Shown in pieces: positions 18,130-26,449 of a stretch of DNA of 64,000 nucleotides; position 1 is the first letter of the stretch, and every line of letters begins with the position of its first letter. The position numbers and the translations under genes are program-made. This DNA comes from Winogradskya humida (lineage in GTDB: Bacteria; Actinomycetota; Actinomycetes; Mycobacteriales; Micromonosporaceae), in NCBI RefSeq assembly GCF_016862215.1, contig NZ_BOMN01000012.1, forward strand, positions 1 through 64,000, written 5' to 3'. Under the pieces are notes generated by a model. It saw nothing but the letters and a program-made list of their open reading frames with translations, made no database searches and was not told the origin of the DNA.

Positions 18130-19080
18130 ATGACCGCGGGTTCCCGCATCGTGGCGATGGGCCACTATCAGCCCTCGAAAGTGGTCACCAACAACGACCT
18201 GGCCCAGCTCATGGAGACCAACGACGAGTGGATCCGCGACCGGGTCGGCATCGCCGAACGCCGGGTCGCCGACGCCGAGTCGGTCGCCGACATGTCCACG
18301 TTCGCCGCCGAGAAGGCCCTGGCCGGCTCCGGGCTGACCGCCGCCGACATCGACATGGTCGTCGTTGCCACCTGCTCCTCGATCGACCGGTGCCCGAACG
18401 TCGCGACCCGCGTCGCCGCACGCCTCGGCATCACCGCGCCCGCCGCGTTCGACCTGAACACCGCGTGCTCCGGCTTCTCCTACGGGCTGGCCACCGCGGA
18501 CCACGCGATCCAGGCCGGCGCCACCCGTAACGCCCTCGTGATCGGTGCCGAGAAGCTCTCCGACCTGACCGACTGGACCGACCGCACCACCGCGATCCTC
18601 TTCGGTGACGGTGCCGGTGCCGCGATCGTCAGCGGCGTCCCCGACGGCGAGCAGGCCGGCATCGGCCCGGTGCTCTGGGGTTCCGCCCCGGAGAAGGGCG
18701 AGGCGCTGCGGATCGAGGGGCGCACCCCGTACATCAAGCAGGACGGTCAGGTCGTCTTCCGCTGGGCGACCACCGCGCTCGCGCCGCTCGCCCTGCAGGC
18801 CTGCGAGCGGGCCGGCGTCAAGCCGTCCGAGCTCGCGGCGTTCGTGCCGCACCAGGCCAACACCCGCATCATCGACGGCATCGTCAAGCGGCTGGGCCTC
18901 GGCCCCGACGTGGTCATCGCCAAGGACCTGGTCGAGTCCGGCAACACCTCCGCGGCTAGCATCCCGCTGGCGCTGTCCAAGCTGGTCGAGAGGCGCGAGG
19001 TGCCCTCGGGTGCCCCGGTGCTGCTCTTCGGCTTCGGCGGCGGCCTCACCTACGCCGGACAGGTCATTCGCTGTCCGTAA
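18130..19080 (+). CDS. fabH: Beta-ketoacyl-ACP synthase III
   Basis: This 316-residue condensing enzyme starts fatty acid chains by joining acyl-CoA primers to malonyl-ACP. The triad is visible: Cys in NTACSGFSYG, His in VPHQANTRII and Asn in SGNTSAAS. ATG at 18130 has AAGGAG 7 nt upstream. A first ATG at 18124 overlaps the fabD stop as ATGA but is only 1 nt from that site. In actinomycetes FabH often prefers branched-chain primers, which would fit iso/anteiso lipids; not determinable here. Confidence 0.96.
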   Translation: MTAGSRIVAMGHYQPSKVVTNNDLAQLMETNDEWIRDRVGIAERRVADAESVADMSTFAAEKALAGSGLTAADIDMVVVATCSSIDRCPNVATRVAARLGITAPAAFDLNTACSGFSYGLATADHAIQAGATRNALVIGAEKLSDLTDWTDRTTAILFGDGAGAAIVSGVPDGEQAGIGPVLWGSAPEKGEALRIEGRTPYIKQDGQVVFRWATTALAPLALQACERAGVKPSELAAFVPHQANTRIIDGIVKRLGLGPDVVIAKDLVESGNTSAASIPLALSKLVERREVPSGAPVLLFGFGGGLTYAGQVIRCP

Positions 19081-19112
19081 GCAAGACCACCATCGAGAGG
19101 AAAGACCACACA

Positions 19113-19355
19113 ATGGCAACTCGCGAAGAGATCACCTCCGGCCTCGCCGAGATCCTCGAAGAGGTCGCCGGGGTGAACCCGGAGGACGTCGCCGAGGAGA
19201 AGAGCTTCACCGACGACCTGGACGTCGACTCGCTCTCCATGGTCGAGGTCGTGGTGGCAGCCGAGGAGAAGTTCGGCGTCAAGATCCCCGACAACGAGGT
19301 CCAGAACCTCAAGACCGTCGGCGACGCCGTCTCCTTCATCGAGGCGAACCACTGA
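19113..19355 (+). CDS. acpP: Acyl carrier protein
   Basis: This is an 80-residue acidic four-helix carrier protein. The phosphopantetheine attachment serine is Ser40 in DVDSLSMVEVV, followed by the recognition helix and an acidic helix III. It carries growing acyl chains in the cytoplasm. It lies 32 nt after fabH with GAGAGGAAAG upstream, and 1 nt before fabF. Confidence 0.96.
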   Translation: MATREEITSGLAEILEEVAGVNPEDVAEEKSFTDDLDVDSLSMVEVVVAAEEKFGVKIPDNEVQNLKTVGDAVSFIEANH

Positions 19356-19356
19356 C

Positions 19357-20583
19357 ATGAGTGTCACTGACGTCGTCGTCACCGGGCTCGGCGCGACGAC
19401 CCCGCTTGGCGGGGACGTCGCGTCCACCTGGGACGCCATGCTCGCCGGCCGCTCCGGGGTGACCCCGCTCACCGCGGAGTGGGCCGAGCAGTTGACCGTA
19501 CGCATCGCGGGGCAGCTCGCCGTCGACCCGTCCGAGGTCATCGACCGGGTCCGGATGCGCAAGCTCGACCGCTCCGAGGCGATCGCCCTGATCGCCGCGA
19601 AGCAGGCCTGGGCCGACTCGGGCCTCGAAGGCTCCGGGCTCGACCCGGAACGCCTCGCCGTCAGCTTCGGCAGCGGCATAGGGGGCGCGGTCACCCTGCT
19701 CAACCAGGACGACATCCTGGAGGCCTCGGGCCCGCGCCGGGTCAGCCCGCACACCGTGCCGATGCTCATGCCCAACGGCCCCGCGGCCTGGATCGGCATC
19801 GACCTGCAGGCACGGGCCGGCGTGCACTCCATGGCCAGCGCCTGCGCCACCGGTTCCGAGGCGCTGTCCCTGGCCCTCGACATCATCCGCTCCGGCCGCG
19901 CCGACGTGGTCGTCGCGGGCGGCACCGAGGCGGTCATCCACCCGCTTCCGCTCGCCGGTTTCGCCTCGATGCGCGCCATGTCGACGCGTAACGACGAGCC
20001 CGAGAAGGCCTCCCGCCCGTGGGACAAGGGCCGCGACGGTTTTGTCATGGGTGAAGGCTCGGGCGCCCTGGTGCTCGAGCGCTACGACCACGCCGTCGCC
20101 CGGGGCGCGCGCATCTACGCCCGTCTCGCCGGCGCCGGCATCACCTCCGACGGCTTCGACATCGTCCAGCCCGACCCGGACTGCAAGGGCGGCATCCGCG
20201 CGATGACCAAGGCGATCCAGGACGCCGGCCTGACCGGCGCCGACATCGCCCACGTCAACGCGCACGCCACCTCGACCCCGGCCGGCGACATGGGCGAGAT
20301 CAAGGGCATCCGGGCCGCCGTCGGCGACCACCCGGTGATCACCTCGACGAAGTCCATGTCGGGTCACCTCCTCGGCGCGGCCGGCGCCCTGGAGTCCATC
20401 GCCACCATCCTGGCCATCCGGGACAGCGTCGTACCCCCGACGATCAACCTGGACGACCCGGACGATCGCCTCGACCTCGACGTGGCGGCCCACAAGGCCC
20501 GTCCCCTCGAGATCGCGGCGGCGATGAACAACTCGTTCGGCTTCGGCGGTCACAACGTAGCCCTGGTCTTCACCCGGGTGTGA
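19357..20583 (+). CDS. fabF: Beta-ketoacyl-ACP synthase II
   Basis: This is a 408-residue elongating condensing enzyme. The active-site cysteine is in SACATGSEAL, and the two histidines are in NAHATSTPAGD and MSGHLLGAAG. The start ATG sits 1 nt after the acpP stop, so translation is tightly linked. It completes the fab operon and is followed by a strong hairpin. A polyketide role was considered and set aside because no ketoreductase, cyclase or second KS is present. Confidence 0.96.
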   Translation: MSVTDVVVTGLGATTPLGGDVASTWDAMLAGRSGVTPLTAEWAEQLTVRIAGQLAVDPSEVIDRVRMRKLDRSEAIALIAAKQAWADSGLEGSGLDPERLAVSFGSGIGGAVTLLNQDDILEASGPRRVSPHTVPMLMPNGPAAWIGIDLQARAGVHSMASACATGSEALSLALDIIRSGRADVVVAGGTEAVIHPLPLAGFASMRAMSTRNDEPEKASRPWDKGRDGFVMGEGSGALVLERYDHAVARGARIYARLAGAGITSDGFDIVQPDPDCKGGIRAMTKAIQDAGLTGADIAHVNAHATSTPAGDMGEIKGIRAAVGDHPVITSTKSMSGHLLGAAGALESIATILAIRDSVVPPTINLDDPDDRLDLDVAAHKARPLEIAAAMNNSFGFGGHNVALVFTRV

Positions 20584-20600
20584 CCTCGCACTTCCAGGTC

Positions 20601-20635
20601 AGGGCGTCTCCTCGCGGAGGCGCCCTTTCCTGTTC
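20601..20635. terminator. Terminator after fabF
   Basis: An 11-bp stem (20601-20611 with 20616-20626, one wobble) with loop TCGC is followed by a pyrimidine/T-rich tail. It lies between convergent fabF and the DUF4279 gene and could serve both. Confidence 0.75.
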
Positions 20636-20642
20636 TCAGCGG

Positions 20643-21095
20643 TCAGACGCTGTATTCGTCGATGCTGACGTCCGCGTCGATCGACACCAGAAAAGCCAGG
20701 TCGGCGATGGTGAGATGCCAGCCGAGCAGTGACTCCGGCGGGCCGTCCTCGGCTGCCTGCGGGTCGCCGTCGTCCACCTCGAAGTAGCGGACGATCTGCA
20801 GCACGGCCTCGATCTCGCCCGGCTCCACCAGCTCACGGATGCCGTTGGCTATGGGCCGGATCCGGTCCAGCACCTCGGAGACCTGCTCGTCGACGGTCAT
20901 CCGGGGCTTGCGGCATTCGACAGCCCACGTGTGGGCGGCCGGGACCGGCGGCGTGGTCTGGCGTGACCCCCGGACCCCGACCCGATCGGGCTGAAAGCCC
21001 AGCTTCGCGGTTATCTCCTCCGGCGTCGTCACGTCGCTCTTCAGGGCAAAGTACACATACTGCTTAACCAGGACCGAGCCCTCATCATCACTCAC
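20643..21095 (-). CDS. DUF4279 family protein
   Basis: This is a 150-residue cytoplasmic protein with the DUF4279 pattern: VYFALKSDVTTPEEITAKLG at the N-terminus, a HTWAVECRK strand near residue 55, and an acidic C-terminus ending in VSIDADVSIDEYSV. The family is uncharacterised and some members are immunity-like proteins of toxin systems; no toxin gene is adjacent. The start is GTG. The neighbouring SnoaL-like gene reads in the same direction 37 nt upstream. Confidence 0.82.
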   Translation of the reverse strand: MSDDEGSVLVKQYVYFALKSDVTTPEEITAKLGFQPDRVGVRGSRQTTPPVPAAHTWAVECRKPRMTVDEQVSEVLDRIRPIANGIRELVEPGEIEAVLQIVRYFEVDDGDPQAAEDGPPESLLGWHLTIADLAFLVSIDADVSIDEYSV

Positions 21096-21132
21096 CCCCG
21101 AACGCTATCCCCGTCCCGCCGGGCTCATCCGG

Positions 21133-21492
21133 TCAGGCGGCAGGACGCAGTCCGGCGGTGTCGAAGGCAACCAGGGACTCGACAACGAGGCCGCCGTGCA
21201 GCCGCATGCGATCGATGCCCTCCCAGGCGATCGACTGCCCGGCCGCGGTGGCGGTGCCGCGCCAGCTCACAAAACAAAGATCATCCACCATGGCGTACGC
21301 GGTGACGGCCAGCCGCACATCCGGAAAACGCCCGACGATGGCGGCTACCCGCTCGCGCCATGCCTCGATGCCACGCAACGGCTCGGGCAGCCCGGGGTAT
21401 CGCAGCTCGATGCCGGGGGCTGCGAGCTCACCCACGCGCGCCGGGTCGGGCGAGCTCCAGAACGCGGCCCAGCGGTCGACAAAGTCCTGCAT
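21133..21492 (-). CDS. SnoaL-like (NTF2 fold) protein
   Basis: This is a 119-residue SnoaL-like polyketide-cyclase-fold protein of the NTF2 superfamily: WAAFWSSPDPARVGELAAPG, RYPGLPEPLRGIEAWRERV and CFVSWRGTATAAGQ. Members bind small hydrophobic molecules as isomerases or cyclases; the substrate is unknown. It is divergent from a TetR gene, with a 32-bp palindrome between their starts, so it is probably under the control of that repressor. Confidence 0.85.
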   Translation of the reverse strand: MQDFVDRWAAFWSSPDPARVGELAAPGIELRYPGLPEPLRGIEAWRERVAAIVGRFPDVRLAVTAYAMVDDLCFVSWRGTATAAGQSIAWEGIDRMRLHGGLVVESLVAFDTAGLRPAA

Positions 21493-21507
21493 GGCACGCT
21501 CCTAACT

Positions 21508-21539
21508 TACATACTCGAAGTACGTACTTGGAGTATGTA
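21508..21539. promoter_or_regulatory. 32-bp near-perfect palindromic operator
   Basis: A palindrome centred at 21523/21524 with a perfect core AAGTACGTACTT (21518-21529) and arms ACATACTC/GAGTATGT. Only the pair 21517/21530 mismatches. It lies in the 89-bp gap between the SnoaL-like gene and tetR. Each half contains a TACTYGRAGTA element. It is almost certainly the TetR operator for both promoters. Confidence 0.75.
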
Positions 21540-21581
21540 TCATTTGACCGGTCCACTCCGATGTCAAGCCGAGGACGTCCT

Positions 21582-22175
21582 ATGCCGACGCGCCGCACCC
21601 AGGCCGCGCGGTCTGCCGGCACCACCACCGACCTGCTCGCGCACGCGACCACCGCGTTCGGGGCCGTCGGCTACGACCGCGTCACGATCGACGCCGTGGC
21701 CGAGGCCGCGAGCCTGACCAAGGGGGCGGTCTACCACCACTTCGGCGGCAAACAGGGGCTGTTCCTGGCCGTGTACGCCGCCGCACACGAGCGCATCGCC
21801 GCCCGTACGACCGCTGCCGTCACGGCCGCCGGCACCGCCTGGCAGAAGCTCGAAGCCGGCGTGGCGCAGTTCCTGACCGCGGTCGCCGAGCCGCACCTGC
21901 AGCGCATCGTGGTGGTCGACGGGCCCCGGGTGCTCGACCGCACGACGATCCGCGACATCGAGGACCGGCATGCCGCGGGCCTGCTCCGGACGGCATTCAG
22001 GCGGCTCCGCGAGGCAGGCGAGCTGACCGCGGGTGACGACGCTCTCCGCACCAGGCTGGTCATCGGCGCTGTCTGCGAGGCGGCCACGATGATCGCCGAG
22101 TCCGCCACACCGGAACAGACCTTCGAAGCCGCCCGGACCGACGTCGAACGCCTGCTGACCGGCCTGCGGGCCTGA
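21582..22175 (+). CDS. TetR-family regulator of the SnoaL-like gene
   Basis: This is a 197-residue TetR/AcrR repressor with HTH in VTIDAVAEAASLTKGAVYHH and FGGKQGLFLAVY (about residues 34-64), then a helical ligand-binding domain. ATG at 21582 has GAGGA 6 nt upstream; the open frame extends far upstream but overlaps the operator. It is divergent from the SnoaL-like gene and shares the 32-bp palindrome with it, which points to autoregulation and control of that gene. Confidence 0.92.
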   Translation: MPTRRTQAARSAGTTTDLLAHATTAFGAVGYDRVTIDAVAEAASLTKGAVYHHFGGKQGLFLAVYAAAHERIAARTTAAVTAAGTAWQKLEAGVAQFLTAVAEPHLQRIVVVDGPRVLDRTTIRDIEDRHAAGLLRTAFRRLREAGELTAGDDALRTRLVIGAVCEAATMIAESATPEQTFEAARTDVERLLTGLRA

Positions 22176-22215
22176 GTCCTGCGCTACCGCACCGGGCAGG
22201 AGATCACCCGGGCGG

Positions 22216-23058
22216 TCAGGCGCGCAGGGAGCCGAGGAGTTTCAGGCGGTCGGCGTCCGGGCTGCCCGGTTCGGCGGTGAAGACCAGCATGACCGGCCCG
22301 GGGTTGCCGGGCAGCGGGTAGGTGTCCCAGTCCAGGAGGATGTCGCCGGTCTCGGGGATACGGAAGATCTTGGTGCCGCTGACCGATTCGCGGACGTCGT
22401 GCAGGCCCCACAACCGCCGGAAGTCGGCGCTGCGGATGCTCAGCTCGCCGACGATCGCCGTGGCGCGGGGATGGGTGGGGTCGGTGGCGACGGCGGCGTG
22501 CATCATGCCGATGTAGTCCAGGGCCTGGCGTTCCCAGTCCGGGCAGCTGCGTTCGCGGGTCAGCGTGTCGTCGAACATCAGCAGGAGCATGTTGAGCCGT
22601 TCGGGCGGGACCTGGTCGGGATCACCGAGCAGTGCCTCCGCCATCGGGTTCCAGGCGAGCAGGTCGAGGTGGCGGCCGAGGACGACAGCCGGGGTGTCCA
22701 TGATCTGCAGCAGCCGCCGGGTACTGCGCGGGACCTCCTCCGGACCGCGCTCCAGCTGGGCGGGCATCGGCCGGCGCGCGGCGTAGGCCAGGGTGAACAG
22801 GTGGCGGCGTTCCTCGTCGTCGAGGCCGAGCGCACCCGCGATCGCGTCCAGGACCTCGTCGGACGGGCGTACCTCCCGGCCCTGCTCCATCCGCTGGTAG
22901 TAGTCGGTGCTCAGCCCGGCCAGCAGGGCGAGCTCCTCGCGCCGCAACCCGGCGACCCGGCGCCGGCCGCCCGGCTCCAGGCCCACGTCGTGCGGGCTCA
23001 GCCGGTTGCGCCGGGCGCGCAGGAACTCGCCGAGCTCACGTGCGTACGGATGGGTCAT
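22216..23058 (-). CDS. XRE-family regulator with MmyB-like ligand domain
   Basis: This is a 280-residue regulator. The N-terminal HTH contains GLRREELALLAGLSTDYYQR and MEQGREVRPS (about 37-66). The C-terminal half is the MmyB-like domain (LDLLAWNPMAEALLGD, then SADFRRLW) that may bind a fatty acid-like ligand. It is divergent from an SDR gene, a recurrent actinobacterial pair in which the XRE protein represses the reductase. A perfect 6-5-6 dyad lies between them. Confidence 0.92.
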   Translation of the reverse strand: MTHPYARELGEFLRARRNRLSPHDVGLEPGGRRRVAGLRREELALLAGLSTDYYQRMEQGREVRPSDEVLDAIAGALGLDDEERRHLFTLAYAARRPMPAQLERGPEEVPRSTRRLLQIMDTPAVVLGRHLDLLAWNPMAEALLGDPDQVPPERLNMLLLMFDDTLTRERSCPDWERQALDYIGMMHAAVATDPTHPRATAIVGELSIRSADFRRLWGLHDVRESVSGTKIFRIPETGDILLDWDTYPLPGNPGPVMLVFTAEPGSPDADRLKLLGSLRA

Positions 23059-23092
23059 GCCCTCAGTCTGCCGACCCGCCCGGCAGCCAGGG

Positions 23093-23109
23093 TAGGTCTC
23101 GCGGACCTA
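23093..23109. promoter_or_regulatory. Dyad operator between XRE and SDR genes
   Basis: TAGGTC-N5-GACCTA is a perfect inverted repeat 34 bp upstream of the XRE start and about 80 bp upstream of the SDR start. It is a good candidate site for the adjacent XRE/MmyB regulator; the assignment is inferred. Confidence 0.55.
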
Positions 23110-23190
23110 GGCAACCGGGAACGACCGAAGCCGCCCGGATCGCGCCTAGCGTCGGCCGGACACCGACCCGACAGCCGCCAGGAGCCACAG

Positions 23191-24096
23191 ATGACCGGAT
23201 GGACCGCCGACCGCATCCCCGACCAGCACGGCCGGACCGCCGTCGTCACCGGCGCGAACTCGGGTCTCGGGTTCGTCACCGCCACCGAACTCGCCCGGCA
23301 CGGCGCCCACGTCGTGCTCGCCGTCCGCAACACCGCAGCCGGGCAGGAGGCCGCCCGCCGGATCGGCGGCGACGTCGAGGTGCGCGAGCTGGACCTTGCC
23401 TCCCTCGCCTCGGTCCGCGCGTTCGCCGCGAAGCTGACCGCCGACCACCCGGTGATCGATCTGCTGGTCAACAACGCCGGCCTGGTGCTGCTCGGCCCGC
23501 GCCGCACCACCGCCGACGGCTTCGAGCTGCACCTGGGCACGAACCTGCTGGGCCACTTCGCGCTGACCGGTCTGCTGCTCGACGCCCTGGCCGCGGGGCG
23601 CGGGCCCCGCGTGGTCAGCCTCAGCTCGATCACCCACAAGAACGCGCACCTCGACTTCGACGACCTGATGTCCGAGCGCGACTACCGGCCCGCCCCCGCC
23701 TACGGCCGCTCCAAGCTCGCCACCACGATCTTCGGCCTCGAACTCGACCGCCGCCTGCGCGCCACCGGTTCGCCGATCATCAGCACGCTCGCCCACCCCG
23801 GCCTCACCCGCACCAACCTGACACCGCGCGCCTGGGAACACCGCGGCCGGCTCGGCAAGGCGGCGGCCCGGCTCGGCCTGCTCGCCACCCAGTCGGTGGA
23901 GCAGGGCACGCTGCCCCAGCTGCGGGCCGCGACCGATCCGGAGGTGCGGGGCGGCCAGTTCTTCGGGCCGGCCGGGCTGTTCGAGACGCGGGGCCGGGTC
24001 ACCGAGGCCAAGCTCAGCCGGGAGGCCGCCGACCCGGCCGTGGGTAAGCGGCTCTGGGCCACGGCCGAGGAGCTGACCGGCGTCAGCTATCTCTGA
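23191..24096 (+). CDS. Short-chain dehydrogenase/reductase
   Basis: This is a 301-residue classical SDR of the retinol-dehydrogenase/WWOX-like type. The Rossmann motif is TGANSGLG near residue 19, NNAG is present near 88, the catalytic Ser is in SLSSITHK and the YxxxK is YGRSK. The ATG has AGGAG 6 nt upstream. The substrate is unknown. It is divergent from the XRE regulator, which probably controls it through the dyad upstream. Confidence 0.93.
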   Translation: MTGWTADRIPDQHGRTAVVTGANSGLGFVTATELARHGAHVVLAVRNTAAGQEAARRIGGDVEVRELDLASLASVRAFAAKLTADHPVIDLLVNNAGLVLLGPRRTTADGFELHLGTNLLGHFALTGLLLDALAAGRGPRVVSLSSITHKNAHLDFDDLMSERDYRPAPAYGRSKLATTIFGLELDRRLRATGSPIISTLAHPGLTRTNLTPRAWEHRGRLGKAAARLGLLATQSVEQGTLPQLRAATDPEVRGGQFFGPAGLFETRGRVTEAKLSREAADPAVGKRLWATAEELTGVSYL

Positions 24097-24159
24097 TGTC
24101 ACATCGGCGCGACGCACGGGTTCACAGGGGTGGTTACCAACAACCCTGAGGAGGACACG

Positions 24160-24519
24160 TTGCAGTTCGTACTGGTCATCTATCACGGGAGCTATCCGCT
24201 GCCGGGCAGCCCGGAGTTCGAGGCGTTCCCCGCGCAGGAGAAGGCGGCGATCTATGCCGACTACGCCGCGATCTCCAAGCTGGAGAACGTCGCCGGCGGG
24301 CCGCCGCTGGGGCTGCCGGAGAACGCCACGACCGTGCGGGTGAAGAACGGCTCGCCCGTCACCACGCCCGGGCCGTACCTCGACGTCAAGGGCGCGGTCG
24401 GCGGGTTCGCGGTGGTCGAGGCAGATGATCTCGAGGCCGCGGTCGCCGTCGCGGCCCGGGTGCCGCAGGCCCGGCTGGGCGGTGCGGTCGAGATCCGGCC
24501 GTCTGCGAAGTACTGGTGA
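24160..24519 (+). CDS. YciI/DGPF-domain protein
   Basis: This is a 119-residue protein with the YCII-related (DGPF) fold: FVLVIYHG start, then TTVRVKNGSPVTTPGPYLD (a variant of the usual dGPF motif), GGFAVVEADDLEAAVAVAAR and a closing GAVEIRP. Members form dimeric ferredoxin-like folds, often near ECF sigma genes; the reaction is unknown. The TTG at 24160 is chosen for GAGGAGG 5 nt upstream and the usual family start; the frame is open ten codons further. Confidence 0.85.
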   Translation: MQFVLVIYHGSYPLPGSPEFEAFPAQEKAAIYADYAAISKLENVAGGPPLGLPENATTVRVKNGSPVTTPGPYLDVKGAVGGFAVVEADDLEAAVAVAARVPQARLGGAVEIRPSAKYW

Positions 24520-24597
24520 CGCCAGTGCCCGGCACGCGCTGCGCGCCGGGCCCGGCAAGTCTTGGCCGATCGCTACTCCCGTCCGGACGGGGTTCCG

Positions 24598-24682
24598 GCC
24601 GGACGGCATGGCAGCCGGACGGCATGGCAGCCGGGTGAGACGGGATGGCAGCCGGGTGGGATGGGAGCCGGGTGGGATCGCG
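24598..24682. repeat. 16-bp-period tandem repeat
   Basis: Five units beginning GCCGG. Two identical units GCCGGACGGCATGGCA (24598-24613, 24614-24629) are followed by a 21-bp variant and two related 16-bp units (24651-24666, 24667-24682). It fills the gap between the YciI gene and the stop of the convergent GH3 gene. Confidence 0.8.
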
Positions 24683-24684
24683 GC

Positions 24685-26385
24685 TCAGCAGGCGGTTGTG
24701 GGGAGTTTGCCGACCGGGACCGGGGATTTGCCGGGGGCCTTGGCCTTGCCGGCGATGACTGCGGCCAGGGCCTGCAGGGACAGGGGGCTGGAGGAATACG
24801 TTGCCAGCAGGGCCGGGGACTTGGCCTGGGCCAGGAGATACGGCGTGTCCATGATGACCGTGACCGCCGCGTCGGGGCTGAGGTCGATGGCCTTGTCGCC
24901 ATAGCCGACGAGGTGGACGACCTTGCCGCCCGCGGCCTGGACCGTCATTCCCGCTTCCTGCAGCGCCTTGACCAGGGTGGCCCGGGCCGTCTCGCGGCCG
25001 TCGGAGGCGGTCACGGTGACCGGGCCGGTGATCAGCGGGCCGCTACAGGCGCCGCGCAGGACGGTGATGGAGGCCGCGTCGGCCGCGCTGACCGCCTGGT
25101 GGTGCGCCGGGGAGTCGAGCGTGGTGAGGGCCGGCTGGGGCTTTGCCGCCTGGCGCTTCTTCAGGGTCAGGATGCGGGTGACCGCCTCGGTCAGGCGCTC
25201 GCGTTTGAGGCTGCCGTCCTGGATGCCGGCCAGGATGCCGTCGCGTGCCGCGGTCAGGTCCGGCGGCATCAGGAGCATGTCGTTGCCCGCGTTGAGCGCC
25301 CGGACCGCTGCCTCGCCGGCGGGCCACTTCATCGCGGGGGCCATGTTCATCGCGTCGGTGATGGCGACGCCCTTGAAGCCGAGGTCCTTGCGGAGCACGT
25401 CGGTCATGATCTTGTGGGAGAAGGTGGCGGCGACCCCCTTGTCCAGGGATTCGACGTCGAGGTGGCCGGACATCACGACGCCCGCGCCCGCGTCGATGCC
25501 GGACTCGAAGGGCGGCCGATCCTGCTTCTTCCACTGATCGGCGGTCTGCTTCACGATCGGGAGGTCCTCGTGGCTGTCGCCGGTGGTGTGGCCGTGGCCC
25601 GGGAAGTGCTTGAGTGCCGCGGTCACCCCGGCGCCCTCCAGGCCCTGCACCGCTGCCCGGGTCTGCGCGGAGTTGGTGGCCGGGTCGCCGCCGAACGCGC
25701 GGGAGCCGATGACCGCGTTGCCCTGCGGGCCCAGGGTGTCGGCGACCGGGGCGAAGTTGAGGTTGATCCCCATCGCGGCGAGCTCCTCGCCCGCGGCGCC
25801 CCAGGCGGCCTTGGTAAGGGCGGGCTTGCCGGCGGCGCCGAACGCCATCGCCGCGGGCAGCAGCGTCACCCCTGTGCGGACCCGGGTGACCACGCCGTAT
25901 TCCTGGTCGGTGCCGATCAGGAGCGGCGCGCCACCGGGGAGCTGCCGGGCGGCTGTCTGCAGACCGTCGGTGAGGGCGCGGACCTGTTGCGGGTTGTCGA
26001 CGTTGGTGGCCGGGTTGGTGGCACCGGTCGGGTCGTCGGGGGCGAACGCGACGAGGATCAGGCCGCCCAGGTGGAACTTCGCGACCATCTCGGCGGGGGT
26101 GTCGACGCCGGCGATGCTCTGGTTGCCCGCGGCGGCGAGCTTGTCCACGGTGGTGGCGCTGTCACCGTACGCATAAGGCATGAGAACTTGACCTGCCAGG
26201 TCGGCGTCGCTCATGGCGGCGACGGCGGCTGTGGGATCCAGTGCGGCGGTGGGTGCGAGGGCCGGGGGCGCTGAGCTGGGCGCGACGGCCTGGGGTGGGG
26301 TGGGGGCAGGCTTGTCGCTGCCGCACGCCGCCAGAAGCAGCACCATCGCCAGGGGAAGCACAGCCCTCGTCGTCATGGCCGCCAT
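24685..26385 (-). CDS. Glycoside hydrolase family 3 lipoprotein (beta-N-acetylhexosaminidase-like)
   Basis: This 566-residue exported lipoprotein has a signal peptide with lipobox LAAC (Cys near 21) and then a Pro/Ala linker. The GH3 N-terminal barrel shows IGTDQEYG, the KHFPGHG motif (catalytic His/substrate loop) and the nucleophile in ITDAMNM. A GH3 C-terminal-like domain follows. KHFPGHG is typical of NagZ-type enzymes that cleave GlcNAc-MurNAc products, so a role in cell-wall recycling outside the membrane is likely. An ATG three codons downstream (26376) would also serve as start. Confidence 0.9.
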   Translation of the reverse strand: MAAMTTRAVLPLAMVLLLAACGSDKPAPTPPQAVAPSSAPPALAPTAALDPTAAVAAMSDADLAGQVLMPYAYGDSATTVDKLAAAGNQSIAGVDTPAEMVAKFHLGGLILVAFAPDDPTGATNPATNVDNPQQVRALTDGLQTAARQLPGGAPLLIGTDQEYGVVTRVRTGVTLLPAAMAFGAAGKPALTKAAWGAAGEELAAMGINLNFAPVADTLGPQGNAVIGSRAFGGDPATNSAQTRAAVQGLEGAGVTAALKHFPGHGHTTGDSHEDLPIVKQTADQWKKQDRPPFESGIDAGAGVVMSGHLDVESLDKGVAATFSHKIMTDVLRKDLGFKGVAITDAMNMAPAMKWPAGEAAVRALNAGNDMLLMPPDLTAARDGILAGIQDGSLKRERLTEAVTRILTLKKRQAAKPQPALTTLDSPAHHQAVSAADAASITVLRGACSGPLITGPVTVTASDGRETARATLVKALQEAGMTVQAAGGKVVHLVGYGDKAIDLSPDAAVTVIMDTPYLLAQAKSPALLATYSSSPLSLQALAAVIAGKAKAPGKSPVPVGKLPTTAC

Positions 26386-26420
26386 TGGATCAGCATCCGG
26401 CGATCAACGACAAACCGCCC

Positions 26421-26446
26421 TGTGGACAGAGCCGCATTGTGGATAA
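26421..26446. promoter_or_regulatory. DnaA-box-like pair
   Basis: TGTGGACAG (26421-26429) and TGTGGATAA (26438-26446) lie 17 bp apart in the same orientation, in the 64-bp gap between the GH3 start and the DUF3145 stop. They match the actinomycete DnaA consensus (TTGTCCACA/TTATCCACA) with one and zero mismatches. Binding is inferred. Confidence 0.4.
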
Positions 26447-26449
26447 GCG

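Noticed and set aside
17195..20583. Type II polyketide gene cluster
   Set aside because: Gene order fabD-fabH-acpP-fabF with a FasR regulator is the primary fatty acid operon; no chain-length factor, ketoreductase or cyclase is present.
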